Assembly (NCBI GenBank): GCA_023388055.1
Contig: JAEWGW010000019.1
Span: 186,001-250,000, forward strand
DNA length: 64,000 bases
Source: Bacillota bacterium
Lineage (GTDB): Bacteria > Bacillota > Bacilli > Paenibacillales > NBRC-103111
Reading direction: 5' to 3'
The stretch's first letter is position 1, and each line of letters starts with the position of its first letter. The position numbers and the translations under genes were made by a program. The notes beneath the pieces were generated by a model. That model was given only the letters and a program-made list of their open reading frames with translations. It had not been told where the DNA came from and did not search any database. This document shows positions 36,753 to 46,007 of the stretch, one piece after another.

Positions 36753-36793
36753 AACGGCTCCTAAGGCGGTAAAGGTCTGCCGAAGGAGCCGTT
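36753..36793 (+). repeat. Inverted repeat between binding-protein and kinase genes
   Basis: aacggctcc / ggagccgtt arms with inner ggcgg / ctgcc pairing; no T-run. Possible processing or attenuation site. Confidence 0.55.
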
Positions 36794-36839
36794 GGGCATG
36801 AAGACCCGGAACTATGGCTGCAACGGAGTGTGAACATTG

Positions 36840-38669
36840 ATGGAGCAATTGCGGCGCAGGGCAGCCGGCACGAAGCTGCTTTCCCGGCTTACCTATCCCA
36901 TTTTTTTGCTGATCGTCACATTCATTGCTTTGTTTTCTACGGCTGCCAGCTATATGATGATCCGGGTGCAAAATGACCATAGCCTGAAGATGGCGGAGCA
37001 GTCCCTGCAGTTTGTTTACCGGAACATCCGGTACCAATTTGATACCATGGATAATCTGGCCGCTTTTGTGCTGAACAATCCTACCCTGGATAGTCTGTTG
37101 AAGCCCAGTGTCCGTGAGGCCTACGAGGCTATTAATGATTATTACACGCTTCAGTTGAACCTGGAGAATATGTCCCTTTTATCGCTGTTGAATGACTTCG
37201 GGTCCGCCCAATCCGTCAAGCAATCCTATGTGGTCAGTATGGCTCTGGAGCCGGAAAGCGGGCTGTATGCCCTGGCTCCCGAAGCTTTTTACCCGGTAAC
37301 CGGTATCTTCAAAAGTGAAGGCCTGGGCACACGGGACTGGTATAGCCGTTTGAAGCAAGGAGACAGCTCTACGGTCTGGTGGGGGGAGAAAACCAATGTA
37401 CTAAGCGGCACTATGATCTATTCAGCGAGAAAAAAGGGAAACCTTAGCGGCGGCCGCAGCATCGGTACGGTGATTATCGGGGCCGACACGGGCAGTATCA
37501 AGGGGGTATTCGAGAACGCCCCCTTAGAGGAGGGGTATCATCTGCTCCTGGATGAAGGGGGCAGGGTGATCTACAGCGAGCTGTATGGCTTTCTGGAGGA
37601 TCTGTCCGGGATGCCGTATATGGAGCTGCTGACGGGGAAAGCGGGTACGGCGCTGGTCAAACTGAACAGGGAGCAGCACCGGATGATGTACGAAACCCTG
37701 GAGAATGGCTGGCGGCTCCTGGCAGTGGTGCCGGAGCGCCATTTGAGCCGGTATACCTTTTTCATCGCAGCTCTGGGGGCCGCAACTGCGGTTGCGGCTT
37801 CCTTTATCGCCGCCTACCTGCTGCGGAAGATTGTGGTACGGGTAACCGTCCCCATCACGAAGCTGGTTCATGCCATGCAGCGCCCGGAGGTGGTGGATTT
37901 TAAGGAGCCGCTGCCCTGCCATCATACCGGGATCTACGAGGTGGATGAGCTGAACCAGCAATTTACGGGGATGCTGGTCACCATTCACCGCCTCATCGAA
38001 CAATCCTTTACGGAGGAGATAGAGCGTAAACAGCTTCAATTGGAGCTGCTGCAGACGCAGATTAATCCCCACTTTTTGTACAACACACTGGATTTGATCA
38101 ATTGCCGGGCTATTCTGGCGGGTGACCGTGAAACCAGCGCGATTGTGCTTTCCTTGGCCAATGTATTCCGTTATGGACTGAACCGGGGACAAACCTGGAT
38201 TTCCCTGGAGGATGAAATCAAGCAGGCGGAGGCATATCTTCATATTCAAACCATGATGCGGGAGCAGCTTGTTGTGGTGACGGATGTCCCCCGGGAGCTG
38301 ACAGGTGCACGGATCGTCCATCTGATCCTTCAGCCTTTGGCCGAAAATGCTGTAAAACACGGATTTGCCTTCTGCCGCGAGGATTGCCGGATCCATATTG
38401 CTGCCAGGACCGAGGGGCGGGCTCTTATTCTGCGGGTGACGGATAATGGCTGCGGCTGTGATCCCGAGGAGCTGAACAGGCTGCTGCGGCAGCCGCCCAA
38501 GGAGCCGGGCCAAAGGCAGGACGGAGGGGAGCGGGGGTATGGCATTCTTAATGTCCACCGCCGTATTCAGTTGTATTGCGGGGAGGGATATGGGTTGCGG
38601 TATCTTGCCGCTGAACGTGGAACGGTTGTGGAGGCGGTCCTGCCTTATGATGCGGAACGTTCCTTTTGA
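36840..38669 (+). CDS. Sensor histidine kinase, YesM family
   Basis: 609 aa. N-terminal helix (LTYPIFLLIVTFIALF), extracellular sensor domain to about residue 300, second helix (FFIAALGAATAVAASFIAAY), HAMP, then internal kinase motif TQINPHFLYNTLDLINCR. ATP boxes LQPLAENAVKHGF and VTDNGCGCD. ATG at 36840 chosen over the adjacent TTG at 36837. Likely senses the substrate of the adjacent ABC importer. Response regulator gene follows 12 bp later. Confidence 0.92.
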   Translation: MEQLRRRAAGTKLLSRLTYPIFLLIVTFIALFSTAASYMMIRVQNDHSLKMAEQSLQFVYRNIRYQFDTMDNLAAFVLNNPTLDSLLKPSVREAYEAINDYYTLQLNLENMSLLSLLNDFGSAQSVKQSYVVSMALEPESGLYALAPEAFYPVTGIFKSEGLGTRDWYSRLKQGDSSTVWWGEKTNVLSGTMIYSARKKGNLSGGRSIGTVIIGADTGSIKGVFENAPLEEGYHLLLDEGGRVIYSELYGFLEDLSGMPYMELLTGKAGTALVKLNREQHRMMYETLENGWRLLAVVPERHLSRYTFFIAALGAATAVAASFIAAYLLRKIVVRVTVPITKLVHAMQRPEVVDFKEPLPCHHTGIYEVDELNQQFTGMLVTIHRLIEQSFTEEIERKQLQLELLQTQINPHFLYNTLDLINCRAILAGDRETSAIVLSLANVFRYGLNRGQTWISLEDEIKQAEAYLHIQTMMREQLVVVTDVPRELTGARIVHLILQPLAENAVKHGFAFCREDCRIHIAARTEGRALILRVTDNGCGCDPEELNRLLRQPPKEPGQRQDGGERGYGILNVHRRIQLYCGEGYGLRYLAAERGTVVEAVLPYDAERSF

Positions 38670-38681
38670 CAGGAGGCTGCC

Positions 38682-39488
38682 ATGTATAAGCTGTTGATTG
38701 CGGAGGATGTGAGGCTGATCCGCCTGACACTGGAACGCTCCATCCCTTGGAGTGATCTGGGGATAGAGCTTTTGGGCAGTGCCGAGAATGGGGAGGAGGC
38801 GTTGGTCCGGATGGAGCAGGAGGTCCCGGATCTCCTGCTGACGGATATCGGCATGCCGGGTATGAGCGGGCTGGAATTGATCGAAGCCGCCAGGTCCAGG
38901 TTCCCGGATATCAAATGCCTGATTCTGTCAGGACTGAATGAGTTCGAGCATGCCCGCCAAGCGATCAAGCTCCAGGTGCTGGAGTACGTGCTAAAGCCTC
39001 TGGACCCCTCCGAGCTGGAGGAGGTATTCGCCAGGGCGGTGGCGGAGCTGGATAAGGAGCGTGGGGAGCGCCGGGAGCTGGAGCTGGCCGGCCGGACAAC
39101 GAAGGAGAAGCTGCCGCATCTCTCAGGAGCTCTCCAGCCAGACGAATGGTCTGGCAGCCTGAAGAAGGTCAAGCTGGCGGAGCAGGCGCTGGAGGTAATG
39201 AACGTGGGCTTCCGCAAGCGGGATTTCGCTTTGTCGGATGTGGCTGCAGCCGTTGGATTAAGCGAGCGGTATTTGAATCGGCTGTTTAAAGAGGTGACCG
39301 GCACAACCATTAACCATATGATTATCCGGCTGCGGATGGAGGAGGCTGCCCGGCTGCTGAAGGACCCGCTGGCCAAAATCTACGAGATCTGCGACCGGAT
39401 CGGCTATGCGGACCAGGACCATTTCCGGGAAAGCTTCAAGAAGCAATTCGGCTTGACGCCGACGGAATACCGGAACAGTTATCTTTGA
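38682..39488 (+). CDS. Response regulator, AraC type (short)
   Basis: 268 aa, about half the length of the YesN homologue at 4.7 kb. Receiver with Asp55 in LLTDIGMPG and Lys in YVLKPL, followed almost directly by an AraC double helix-turn-helix (LSDVAAAVGLSERYLNRLFK and IGYADQDHFRESFKK). The long middle domain of the usual YesN type is missing; since the ends are intact this looks like a genuinely compact form. Probable activator of the 33-36.7 kb importer. Confidence 0.92.
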   Translation: MYKLLIAEDVRLIRLTLERSIPWSDLGIELLGSAENGEEALVRMEQEVPDLLLTDIGMPGMSGLELIEAARSRFPDIKCLILSGLNEFEHARQAIKLQVLEYVLKPLDPSELEEVFARAVAELDKERGERRELELAGRTTKEKLPHLSGALQPDEWSGSLKKVKLAEQALEVMNVGFRKRDFALSDVAAAVGLSERYLNRLFKEVTGTTINHMIIRLRMEEAARLLKDPLAKIYEICDRIGYADQDHFRESFKKQFGLTPTEYRNSYL

Positions 39489-39659
39489 CCTGTTGATTCG
39501 GCGGGGGAGTTTGTCAACCGATGCGCTTGCAAGGGAGGGTCCGCCGTATTTCGCTTCAGGCACTGGCCCGCCGGGTTATGGGCGATTTATTGCGAAAGTG
39601 CCGCATCGGCTCCGGCAGTTTCGCTTTTGAAGCTGGCTCCGCTGGGTTACGGGTGATGC

Positions 39660-39842
39660 TAACGGAAGTGAGAGCCTTTATTTGGCCGAAAAAGGGTGCT
39701 TTGGATTCCTAACGGAAGCCAGCGCCCTTATTTGCGCTTCAATGGGTTGAAATGGCCCCCGAGTCACGAAATAGCGGCTGTGGCCGCCGTTAGATTTTTT
39801 GAAGGGGGATTTTGGGGCCAATAAGGGCTGCTGCTTCCGTTA
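39660..39842. repeat. Four-box inverted repeat element, copy C
   Basis: TAACGG at 39660 and 39710, inverted CCGTTA at 39787 and 39837: spacing 50, 77, 50. Same GAAGTGAGAGCC sub-type as copy A, with the third box reading gaaatagcggctgtggccgc then cgttag. Occupies the gap between the response regulator and the exporter locus; the 170 bp before it show no other feature. Confidence 0.87.
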
Positions 39843-39945
39843 GTCGGGGGGGCTGCCGGGGCAGAACTGAAAGCGCTGAGGGAAGCAGGTTATCAGATCA
39901 GCTCCTACCGTCAAAAATCAAAAAAACAAATAATTTTCGGAAACC

Positions 39946-39972
39946 TGTAACCTTATTCCAGTTTTGTACGTC
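39946..39972 (+). promoter_or_regulatory. Candidate ECF-sigma promoter of the export locus
   Basis: TGTAAC at 39946-39951, 17-bp spacer, CGTC at 39969-39972, the pattern of envelope-stress ECF sigma factors (SigX/SigM/SigW group in Bacillus). It is 69 bp before the first ATPase gene. Confidence 0.5.
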
Positions 39973-40040
39973 TCATTAAGTGTGGATCATTGCCTGTCCG
40001 GGCAGATGACCCGGGAATTTGGAAGAGGGAGAGTATAAGG

Positions 40041-40958
40041 ATGGGGTGGTTGGCGAACCGAAAGCAAGCAAGAACCGGTCTGATCGACGAGCCGGAGAGG
40101 GAGAACACTACAGAGCCGGACGGGCAAACCGAAACCGGCCAAAGCAATGACGCTCCCGAGGAGCAGAAAAAAGCCGGCAGGCTGAAGGGAATGGCCCTGA
40201 GGCTGCGCCCCAGCAAGGGCAAGCCTCAAACAGGCGATGCGTCTGCGCCGGCGGCCGTTTATGTGCCGGAGCCGCGTGAGGTGGTGGATCCCCTTCTCGT
40301 TATCTCGGGAGTGGTAAGAAGCTTCGACGTGGGGAGCAATAAGCTCCAGGTTTTGAAGGGCATTGATATGACCCTGCGGGCCAACAGCCTCATTATGCTG
40401 CGGGGGAGATCCGGCTCCGGCAAAACCACTCTGCTGAATTTGATGGGCGGGCTGGACCAGCCGGATGAAGGGGAAATTCTGTTTCAGGGCAAGCCGTTCC
40501 ATACCTTGAATGATGAGAACCGCACCGAGGCCAGACGCAAGGAGATTGGCTTTATCTTTCAATCCTACGCGCTGCTTCCCCTCCTGTCGGCCTACGAGAA
40601 TGTGGAGTTGTCGCTGCGCATGGCAGGCATTCCCCGGAGCAGCTGGAAAACCCGGGTGGAGCATTGTCTGGACCTGGTAGGATTGGCCAAACGGATGCAT
40701 CACCGCCCCTTCGAGCTGTCCGGCGGCGAGCAGCAGCGGGTGGCCATTGCCAAATCCATTGCCCACCGGCCTGTGCTGCTATTGGCGGATGAGCCTACCG
40801 CGGAGCTGGATTCCCAGATGGGCGCCCAGATTATGGCGGTCTTCCGGGAAATTATCCGGCAGGAGCAGGTGACCATCTGCATGACGACTCACGATCCAAC
40901 AATAATGGAGGTTGCGGACCATGTTTACCAAATGGTTGACGGACGGATTCAGAGCTAG
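40041..40958 (+). CDS. ABC transporter ATPase, MacB/LolD type, with N-terminal extension
   Basis: 305 aa. Walker A RGRSGSGKTTLLN, signature ELSGGEQQRVAIAKS, Walker B VLLLADEPTAELD. The first about 95 residues are a charged, Pro/Glu/Lys-rich extension not found in ordinary LolD-type ATPases. ATG at 40041 behind gagggagag. Overlaps the adaptor gene by 38 bp. The same operon holds a second, different ATPase at 45.0 kb. Confidence 0.9.
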   Translation: MGWLANRKQARTGLIDEPERENTTEPDGQTETGQSNDAPEEQKKAGRLKGMALRLRPSKGKPQTGDASAPAAVYVPEPREVVDPLLVISGVVRSFDVGSNKLQVLKGIDMTLRANSLIMLRGRSGSGKTTLLNLMGGLDQPDEGEILFQGKPFHTLNDENRTEARRKEIGFIFQSYALLPLLSAYENVELSLRMAGIPRSSWKTRVEHCLDLVGLAKRMHHRPFELSGGEQQRVAIAKSIAHRPVLLLADEPTAELDSQMGAQIMAVFREIIRQEQVTICMTTHDPTIMEVADHVYQMVDGRIQS

Positions 40959-42027
40959 CGTCCGCAAGTCAGGTTTAGTTGCGGCGGCCGCGCTGCTGGC
41001 GGTCACCGCGTTGTCGGGCTGTGCTCTTTTGCCCAGCGAGGAAGTGGAGGAAGCCCTGCCCACGATCAACCCGCCCAAGCTGTCCAAAAAGCCGGAATAC
41101 ACCGTCAAAACCGAAACCCTGACCACGAAGGTGCGGGGCTCCGGTAAGCTGATGTCCTCCCGGGAGGAGGATGTGTATTTTTCGGACGACGGCAAGCGGA
41201 TCAAGGAAATTTATGTAAAAACCGGCGAACAGGTGGAGGCCGGACAGCTGATAGCGGAGCTGGATGTGGCTACTCTGGAGAGTGACCTGCGGCAGAAGCG
41301 GCTCCAGACCCGCAGCGAGGAGCTGAAGATGATCCAGCTGTTGCGGGATGCAGGCACCAAAACCGCCGAGGAGCTGGAGCAGGCGAAGATCGAGTTCGAG
41401 CTGAAGCGCAACGAGCTGGTGACGCTGGAGGAATCCATCGCCCGGGCGAAAATCACCGCCCCCATCTCCGGCGAGGTCGTGGGTGTTTATAAAGCCAAGG
41501 GGGATAACAGCAAGGCTTACGAGTCCATTGCGACGGTTGCCGACATGTCCCAGCTGACGGTGGTGGCGTCCATCTCCCAGGAGGACCTGAAGAAGGTGGC
41601 CCTCGGCATGGAGGTGACGGCGGATATCAATACGGCCGGCCAGCACAAGGGCACCGTCAAGCAGCTTCCCAATCCTAACAAAACCCAGAATCAGAACAAC
41701 GGCGGCTACTATGGCGGCGGTTATTACAACGGCCAGGAGCGGCAGAAGGAAACCATCGACCAATATCTGGTGGTGGAGCTGGAGAAGATGCCGGAGCAGG
41801 TCTCCCGGGGAACCCAGCTTAGTGTGGAAATCGTTGTCCAGAAGAAAGAAAATGCCATCACGATTCCGCCCTCCGCACTGCGGACCATAACCGGGCGCAA
41901 CTATGTCCAGGTGGTGGATTCGTCTGGAGCGAAGCGGGAGGTTGACGTGGAGCTGGGCCTGCAGACCTCTACCAGTGTGGAGATTCTGAAGGGGCTTCAA
42001 GCCGGGCAGAAAGTTGTAGGTCGATAA
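40921..42027 (+). CDS. HlyD/MacA-like adaptor lipoprotein
   Basis: 368 aa from ATG at 40921 (ggagg nine bases before). Lipobox LSGC, then paired beta-barrel/lipoyl halves (GEQVEAGQLIAELD and ITAPISGEVVGVY) around a coiled-coil hairpin (residues about 120-175, LEQAKIEFELKRNELVTLEE). A Gly/Tyr/Asn-rich stretch (NNGGYYGGGYYNG) sits near residue 260. Acts as the extracytoplasmic adaptor between substrate and permease in Gram-positive export systems. Confidence 0.9.
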   Translation: MFTKWLTDGFRASVRKSGLVAAAALLAVTALSGCALLPSEEVEEALPTINPPKLSKKPEYTVKTETLTTKVRGSGKLMSSREEDVYFSDDGKRIKEIYVKTGEQVEAGQLIAELDVATLESDLRQKRLQTRSEELKMIQLLRDAGTKTAEELEQAKIEFELKRNELVTLEESIARAKITAPISGEVVGVYKAKGDNSKAYESIATVADMSQLTVVASISQEDLKKVALGMEVTADINTAGQHKGTVKQLPNPNKTQNQNNGGYYGGGYYNGQERQKETIDQYLVVELEKMPEQVSRGTQLSVEIVVQKKENAITIPPSALRTITGRNYVQVVDSSGAKREVDVELGLQTSTSVEILKGLQAGQKVVGR

Positions 42028-45003
42028 ATGATGGCCATGCTGCATTTTATTATGCGGAAAATGTGGAATACCCGGTGGCTTACGGTCAGCGCCCTGGTGG
42101 GGCTGATTGTGGCGGTGGCTTTTGTCACCAGCATTCCCATGTATTCCGACGGGGCGTTAAAGCGTGTTATCGCCAAGTCCCTGGAGGAGAAAGCCGGCGG
42201 TCTGCCCCCGGGCTCCCTGGTGCTGCGTTACCAGGCGGCGGGACAGGACAAGGCGGACTACGCGGACGTGGAAGAGATTGACCGATACATAAGGGAGGAC
42301 GTGGCCCAGGATATTGCGCTCCCCCAAGAGGTGTATGCCAGCGTAATGTCCATCCGCAGCGCCCAGGTGACGCCGGTGGACCCGTCCAAAACCGATCCCA
42401 GCAAACGCAGGCAAATGACCGTCAGCGCTATGTCCGATCTGGAGGCGCGCACTGAGCTGAGCCTTGGTCAAAAGCCCAAGGATACCATCCAGAATGGCGT
42501 GATCGAGGCGCTGGTGCTGGAGGAGGCCATGTTCCGCAGCGATCTTCACGTGGGGGATGAATTCACGTACCCCATCTCCGGCGGACAAGGGATTGCCCCG
42601 CTGAAGGTCAAGATTACGGGAGCCTTTAAGCCGCTGGATGAGGCGGATCCTTATTGGTTCCAGGGGTTTGAGGGAATGCTGAACACCCTGGTCGTCCCGG
42701 AGAGTTTATTCCGGAGCGAGCTTCTTCAGAAGAAGAAAATTCAGCTTCACCAGGCGAACTGGTTCTATGCCTTCGACATGACCCAGATCAGCACCTCGCA
42801 GATCGGTCCTCTGGAGAAGAAGCTGGCCCGTCTGGACGTTACTCTTTACCAGAAGCTGAAGGATACGAAGGTGGACGTCACCTTCACGGATATGCTGCAG
42901 GAATTCCGCCGGGACAGCATCCAGCTGCAGGTACTCCTGTTTACACTGGCGGCACCCATGCTGGGTATGGTCATGTACTACATTGTCATGAACGCCCGGC
43001 AATCCCTGGAGCGCCAACGCAGCGATATTGCGGTAATCCGCTCCAGAGGTGGCAGCACCAAACAAATTTTTATGCTTTATCTGCTGGAAAGTCTGATGCT
43101 GGGTGTGACCGCTCTGATAGCCGGACCGCTTCTGGGCTGGTTCATGGCCAAGAGCATCGGCTCCTCCAACGGGTTCCTGACCTTCGTTAACCGCCAGAAC
43201 ATTCCGGTGGGCTTCCATGGCACCACCATGATGTACGGTCTGGCAGCCGTGCTGCTGGCGATGGGCGCCACGCTGATCCCGGCCGTCCAGTATGCCCGCT
43301 CCTCCATTGTGGGGCTGAAGCAGGCACTGGCCCGGGCGGATGCCAAGCCGGTATGGCAGAAGTGGTTTCTGGATGTAGTTCTGCTGGGAGTCTCCGGCTA
43401 CGGCTGGTATATGTTCCGGGAGCATAAGCTCCTGTCGCAGCAGACGGGTCTTGGCTCGGATCAGCTGCAGGTGCATCCGCTGCTGTTTTTTGTACCGGCG
43501 CTGACTATTTTTGCGCTGGGGCTGCTATTTTTGAGATTGTTCCCGCTGATTCTAAAAGCCGTCAACGGCATCGGCAAACGGTTCTTTCCCGTTTCCATCT
43601 ACTTGACGCTGGCGCAGCTGTCGCGCTCCGCCCGATCCTATTATCCGCTGATGCTGCTGCTTACGCTGACGCTGGGTTTGGGGGTATACAATTCCTCGGC
43701 GGCCCGCACCATTGACCTTAATTCCACGGAGCGGACACAGTACCAATACGGTACGGATGTGATTATCAGCACCGCGTGGGAATCCGTGTCGGATGATCTG
43801 CCTGTTTACAATCCCGGTCAAAACCAGGGACAGCAGGGCGGCGGCGCCGGCGGTGGAGGCCAAGGCGGTTCAGGAGGCAGCGGTGGCAGCGGCGGCCAAG
43901 GTACTGGCGGCGGCTCCGGCCAAGGCGGTGGTACAGGTGGCGGTACTGGCAGCAACCCGGGTACAGGAAATCCCGGCAGCGGCGGTCCCGACCTCCCTAC
44001 CAATATCCGGTATGTGGAGCCTCCTTATGCCGTGTTTAAGGAGCTGCCCGGTGTCGAGCATACCGCCCGCGTTCTGCAGACCAGGGCCAATCTCAGCGCC
44101 TCGGGCAAGTCCTTGGGTGTTGTGAATCTGAATGCTATTGATAATGTGGATTTTGCGGATGTAGCATGGATGCGGCGTGATCTGTTCCCCGCACATCCCA
44201 ATGTGTATCTGAATCTTCTTGGCAGCTATGAGCAAGCAGCCATTATTCCGGATAAATTCGCCGAGAAGAACCAGTTGAAGCCTGGTGACCTGATGAGCCT
44301 CTCTGTCAACCAGAAGAGCATGGAGCTGGTGGTGGTGGGTGTGCTGCCCTATTGGCCCAGCCAATACCCGGATGACCGGCCTTTTGTCATTACCAATCTG
44401 GAGTATATCTATGACCAGGGGGATACCATTCCCTACGATGTGTGGATCAAGATGGAGGAAGGGGCCAAAACAGCTCCGTTGATCGAAAAGCTGCAAGAGG
44501 CCAAAATCGATGTCACCAGCATCAAGGATGTACGCAGTGAGCTGGTCCGGGAGAGCAAACAGCCTACCAGAGGCGGCGTGTTCGGGATTCTCAGCCTGGG
44601 CTTCCTGGTCTCTGTGCTGGTATCCCTGATTGGATATCTCTTGTATTGGTTCTTCAACCTCTCCAGCCGGGTAGTGCAGTTCGGTGTTTTGCGGGCCATG
44701 GGCCTCAAAAAACGCCAGCTGACCGGTATGCTGCTGCTGGAGCAGCTGTTTACAGCAGGATTGTCCATCGTGTTGGGCATCGGCATCGGCAAGCTGGCCA
44801 GCACCATGTATCTGCCCTTCCTGCAAACCTCGGGTGATGTGAAGAAGCAGGTGCCCCCCTTCCGGGTAGTATTCGAAGGGCGGGATACGCTGCAGCTGTA
44901 TCTGGTTACGGTCGTGATGATGGCGACGGGAGCCGTTCTGCTTCTGCTCCATATCCGCAGGCTGCGGGTTCATCAAGCTGTGAAGCTGGGGGAGGAGCGC
45001 TAA
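42028..45003 (+). CDS. FtsX/MacB-type permease with Gly-rich extracellular insert
   Basis: 991 aa, long for the family, consistent with two FtsX modules in one chain: helices near residue 20, clusters near 305-430 and 480-570, and a last cluster from about 855 to the end. A Gly/Ser/Gln-rich linker at about residues 596-657 joins to the second extracellular domain. Start is adjacent to the adaptor stop (ATGATG). The two ATPases flanking it suggest either a heterodimeric motor or two assemblies. Confidence 0.88.
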   Translation: MMAMLHFIMRKMWNTRWLTVSALVGLIVAVAFVTSIPMYSDGALKRVIAKSLEEKAGGLPPGSLVLRYQAAGQDKADYADVEEIDRYIREDVAQDIALPQEVYASVMSIRSAQVTPVDPSKTDPSKRRQMTVSAMSDLEARTELSLGQKPKDTIQNGVIEALVLEEAMFRSDLHVGDEFTYPISGGQGIAPLKVKITGAFKPLDEADPYWFQGFEGMLNTLVVPESLFRSELLQKKKIQLHQANWFYAFDMTQISTSQIGPLEKKLARLDVTLYQKLKDTKVDVTFTDMLQEFRRDSIQLQVLLFTLAAPMLGMVMYYIVMNARQSLERQRSDIAVIRSRGGSTKQIFMLYLLESLMLGVTALIAGPLLGWFMAKSIGSSNGFLTFVNRQNIPVGFHGTTMMYGLAAVLLAMGATLIPAVQYARSSIVGLKQALARADAKPVWQKWFLDVVLLGVSGYGWYMFREHKLLSQQTGLGSDQLQVHPLLFFVPALTIFALGLLFLRLFPLILKAVNGIGKRFFPVSIYLTLAQLSRSARSYYPLMLLLTLTLGLGVYNSSAARTIDLNSTERTQYQYGTDVIISTAWESVSDDLPVYNPGQNQGQQGGGAGGGGQGGSGGSGGSGGQGTGGGSGQGGGTGGGTGSNPGTGNPGSGGPDLPTNIRYVEPPYAVFKELPGVEHTARVLQTRANLSASGKSLGVVNLNAIDNVDFADVAWMRRDLFPAHPNVYLNLLGSYEQAAIIPDKFAEKNQLKPGDLMSLSVNQKSMELVVVGVLPYWPSQYPDDRPFVITNLEYIYDQGDTIPYDVWIKMEEGAKTAPLIEKLQEAKIDVTSIKDVRSELVRESKQPTRGGVFGILSLGFLVSVLVSLIGYLLYWFFNLSSRVVQFGVLRAMGLKKRQLTGMLLLEQLFTAGLSIVLGIGIGKLASTMYLPFLQTSGDVKKQVPPFRVVFEGRDTLQLYLVTVVMMATGAVLLLLHIRRLRVHQAVKLGEER

Positions 45004-45006
45004 CCG

Positions 45007-45879
45007 ATGATTCAATGCGAGGGTTTGGTCAAAATTTACAAAACGGAGGATCTGGAGGTTGTGGCGCTCCATGGTCTGAACATCAATGTGCAGCCCGGCG
45101 AGCTGATGGCTATCATCGGCAACAGCGGCAGCGGCAAGTCTACGCTGCTGAATATTCTGGGCGGTCTGGACCGTCCCTCCGCAGGCCAGGTGCGTGTGGG
45201 GGAATGGAATCTGCTGAAGATTACCGACGAGGAGCTGGTGGAGTACAAACGCCGCACTGTTGGTTTTATCTGGCAGAACAACGGGCGCAATCTGCTTCCG
45301 TATCTGTCCGCCCTGGAAAATGTGGAAATGCCCATGATGCTGGGCGGCAAGGTAGACCGCGATTACGCCAAGCAGCTTCTGGAGGCCGTAGGTCTGGGAG
45401 CCCGGATGCACAACAAGCTGCATCAGCTATCCGGCGGCGAGCAGCAGCGGGTGGCCATCGCCATCTCGCTGTGTAACCGGCCCAAGCTGCTGCTGGCGGA
45501 TGAACCCACCGGCTCCGTGGACACGGAAACCTCGGATATGATCATGTCCATCTTCCGGCGGCTCAACCGGGATACAGGGGTCACCATTGTAATCGTCACC
45601 CACGATATGTCCCTGGCCAGCTCTGTGGACCGGGTGGTGGCTATCCGGGACGGCATGACCAGCACGGAGTTTGTGAAGCGGAACCCGGGTCTGGACCTGT
45701 CCGCTTCCGGCTTCAAGGGCTCCATCCGGGATGAGCATGAGGAATATGTGGTGCTGGACCGGGCGGGACGGCTTCAGGTGCCCAAGGCGTACCTGGAGCA
45801 GCTGGGCATCGCCGGCAAAGCCTCCATGGAATTCGACGGCGAGAAGATTATTATCAAGGCCCCGCGCAAGCTGGGATAA
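45007..45879 (+). CDS. ABC transporter ATPase, LolD type, second motor subunit
   Basis: 290 aa. Walker A IGNSGSGKSTLLN, signature QLSGGEQQRVAIAIS, Walker B LLLADEPTGSVD. Unlike the first ATPase it has no N-terminal extension but has a C-terminal tail of about 60 residues (VLDRAGRLQVPKAYLEQLG) resembling a small regulatory AbrB-like strand pattern. Starts 3 bp after the permease stop. It is clearly not a duplicate of the ATPase at 40 kb by local sequence. Confidence 0.9.
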   Translation: MIQCEGLVKIYKTEDLEVVALHGLNINVQPGELMAIIGNSGSGKSTLLNILGGLDRPSAGQVRVGEWNLLKITDEELVEYKRRTVGFIWQNNGRNLLPYLSALENVEMPMMLGGKVDRDYAKQLLEAVGLGARMHNKLHQLSGGEQQRVAIAISLCNRPKLLLADEPTGSVDTETSDMIMSIFRRLNRDTGVTIVIVTHDMSLASSVDRVVAIRDGMTSTEFVKRNPGLDLSASGFKGSIRDEHEEYVVLDRAGRLQVPKAYLEQLGIAGKASMEFDGEKIIIKAPRKLG

Positions 45880-45888
45880 GAAATATAC

Positions 45889-45938
45889 CCCCAAAAGTGA
45901 AGAGGAGCCTCGAAGAGAATGCCGATACCTTTTGGGGG
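45889..45938 (+). repeat. Inverted repeat between ATPase and binding-protein genes
   Basis: cccccaaaag / cttttggggg arms, 30 nt apart, no T-run following. May shield or process the message rather than terminate it. Confidence 0.6.
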
Positions 45939-46007
45939 AGCCCCCAGTAAAGATTGCCCAAAGTGAAGCAAAAGAGAGACCTTAAAAAAGGAAGGGAGAA
46001 CAAACAC

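Noticed and set aside
43870..45423. 517-codon minus-strand open frame opposite the FtsX-type permease and second ATPase
   Set aside because: Shadow of the plus-strand genes.
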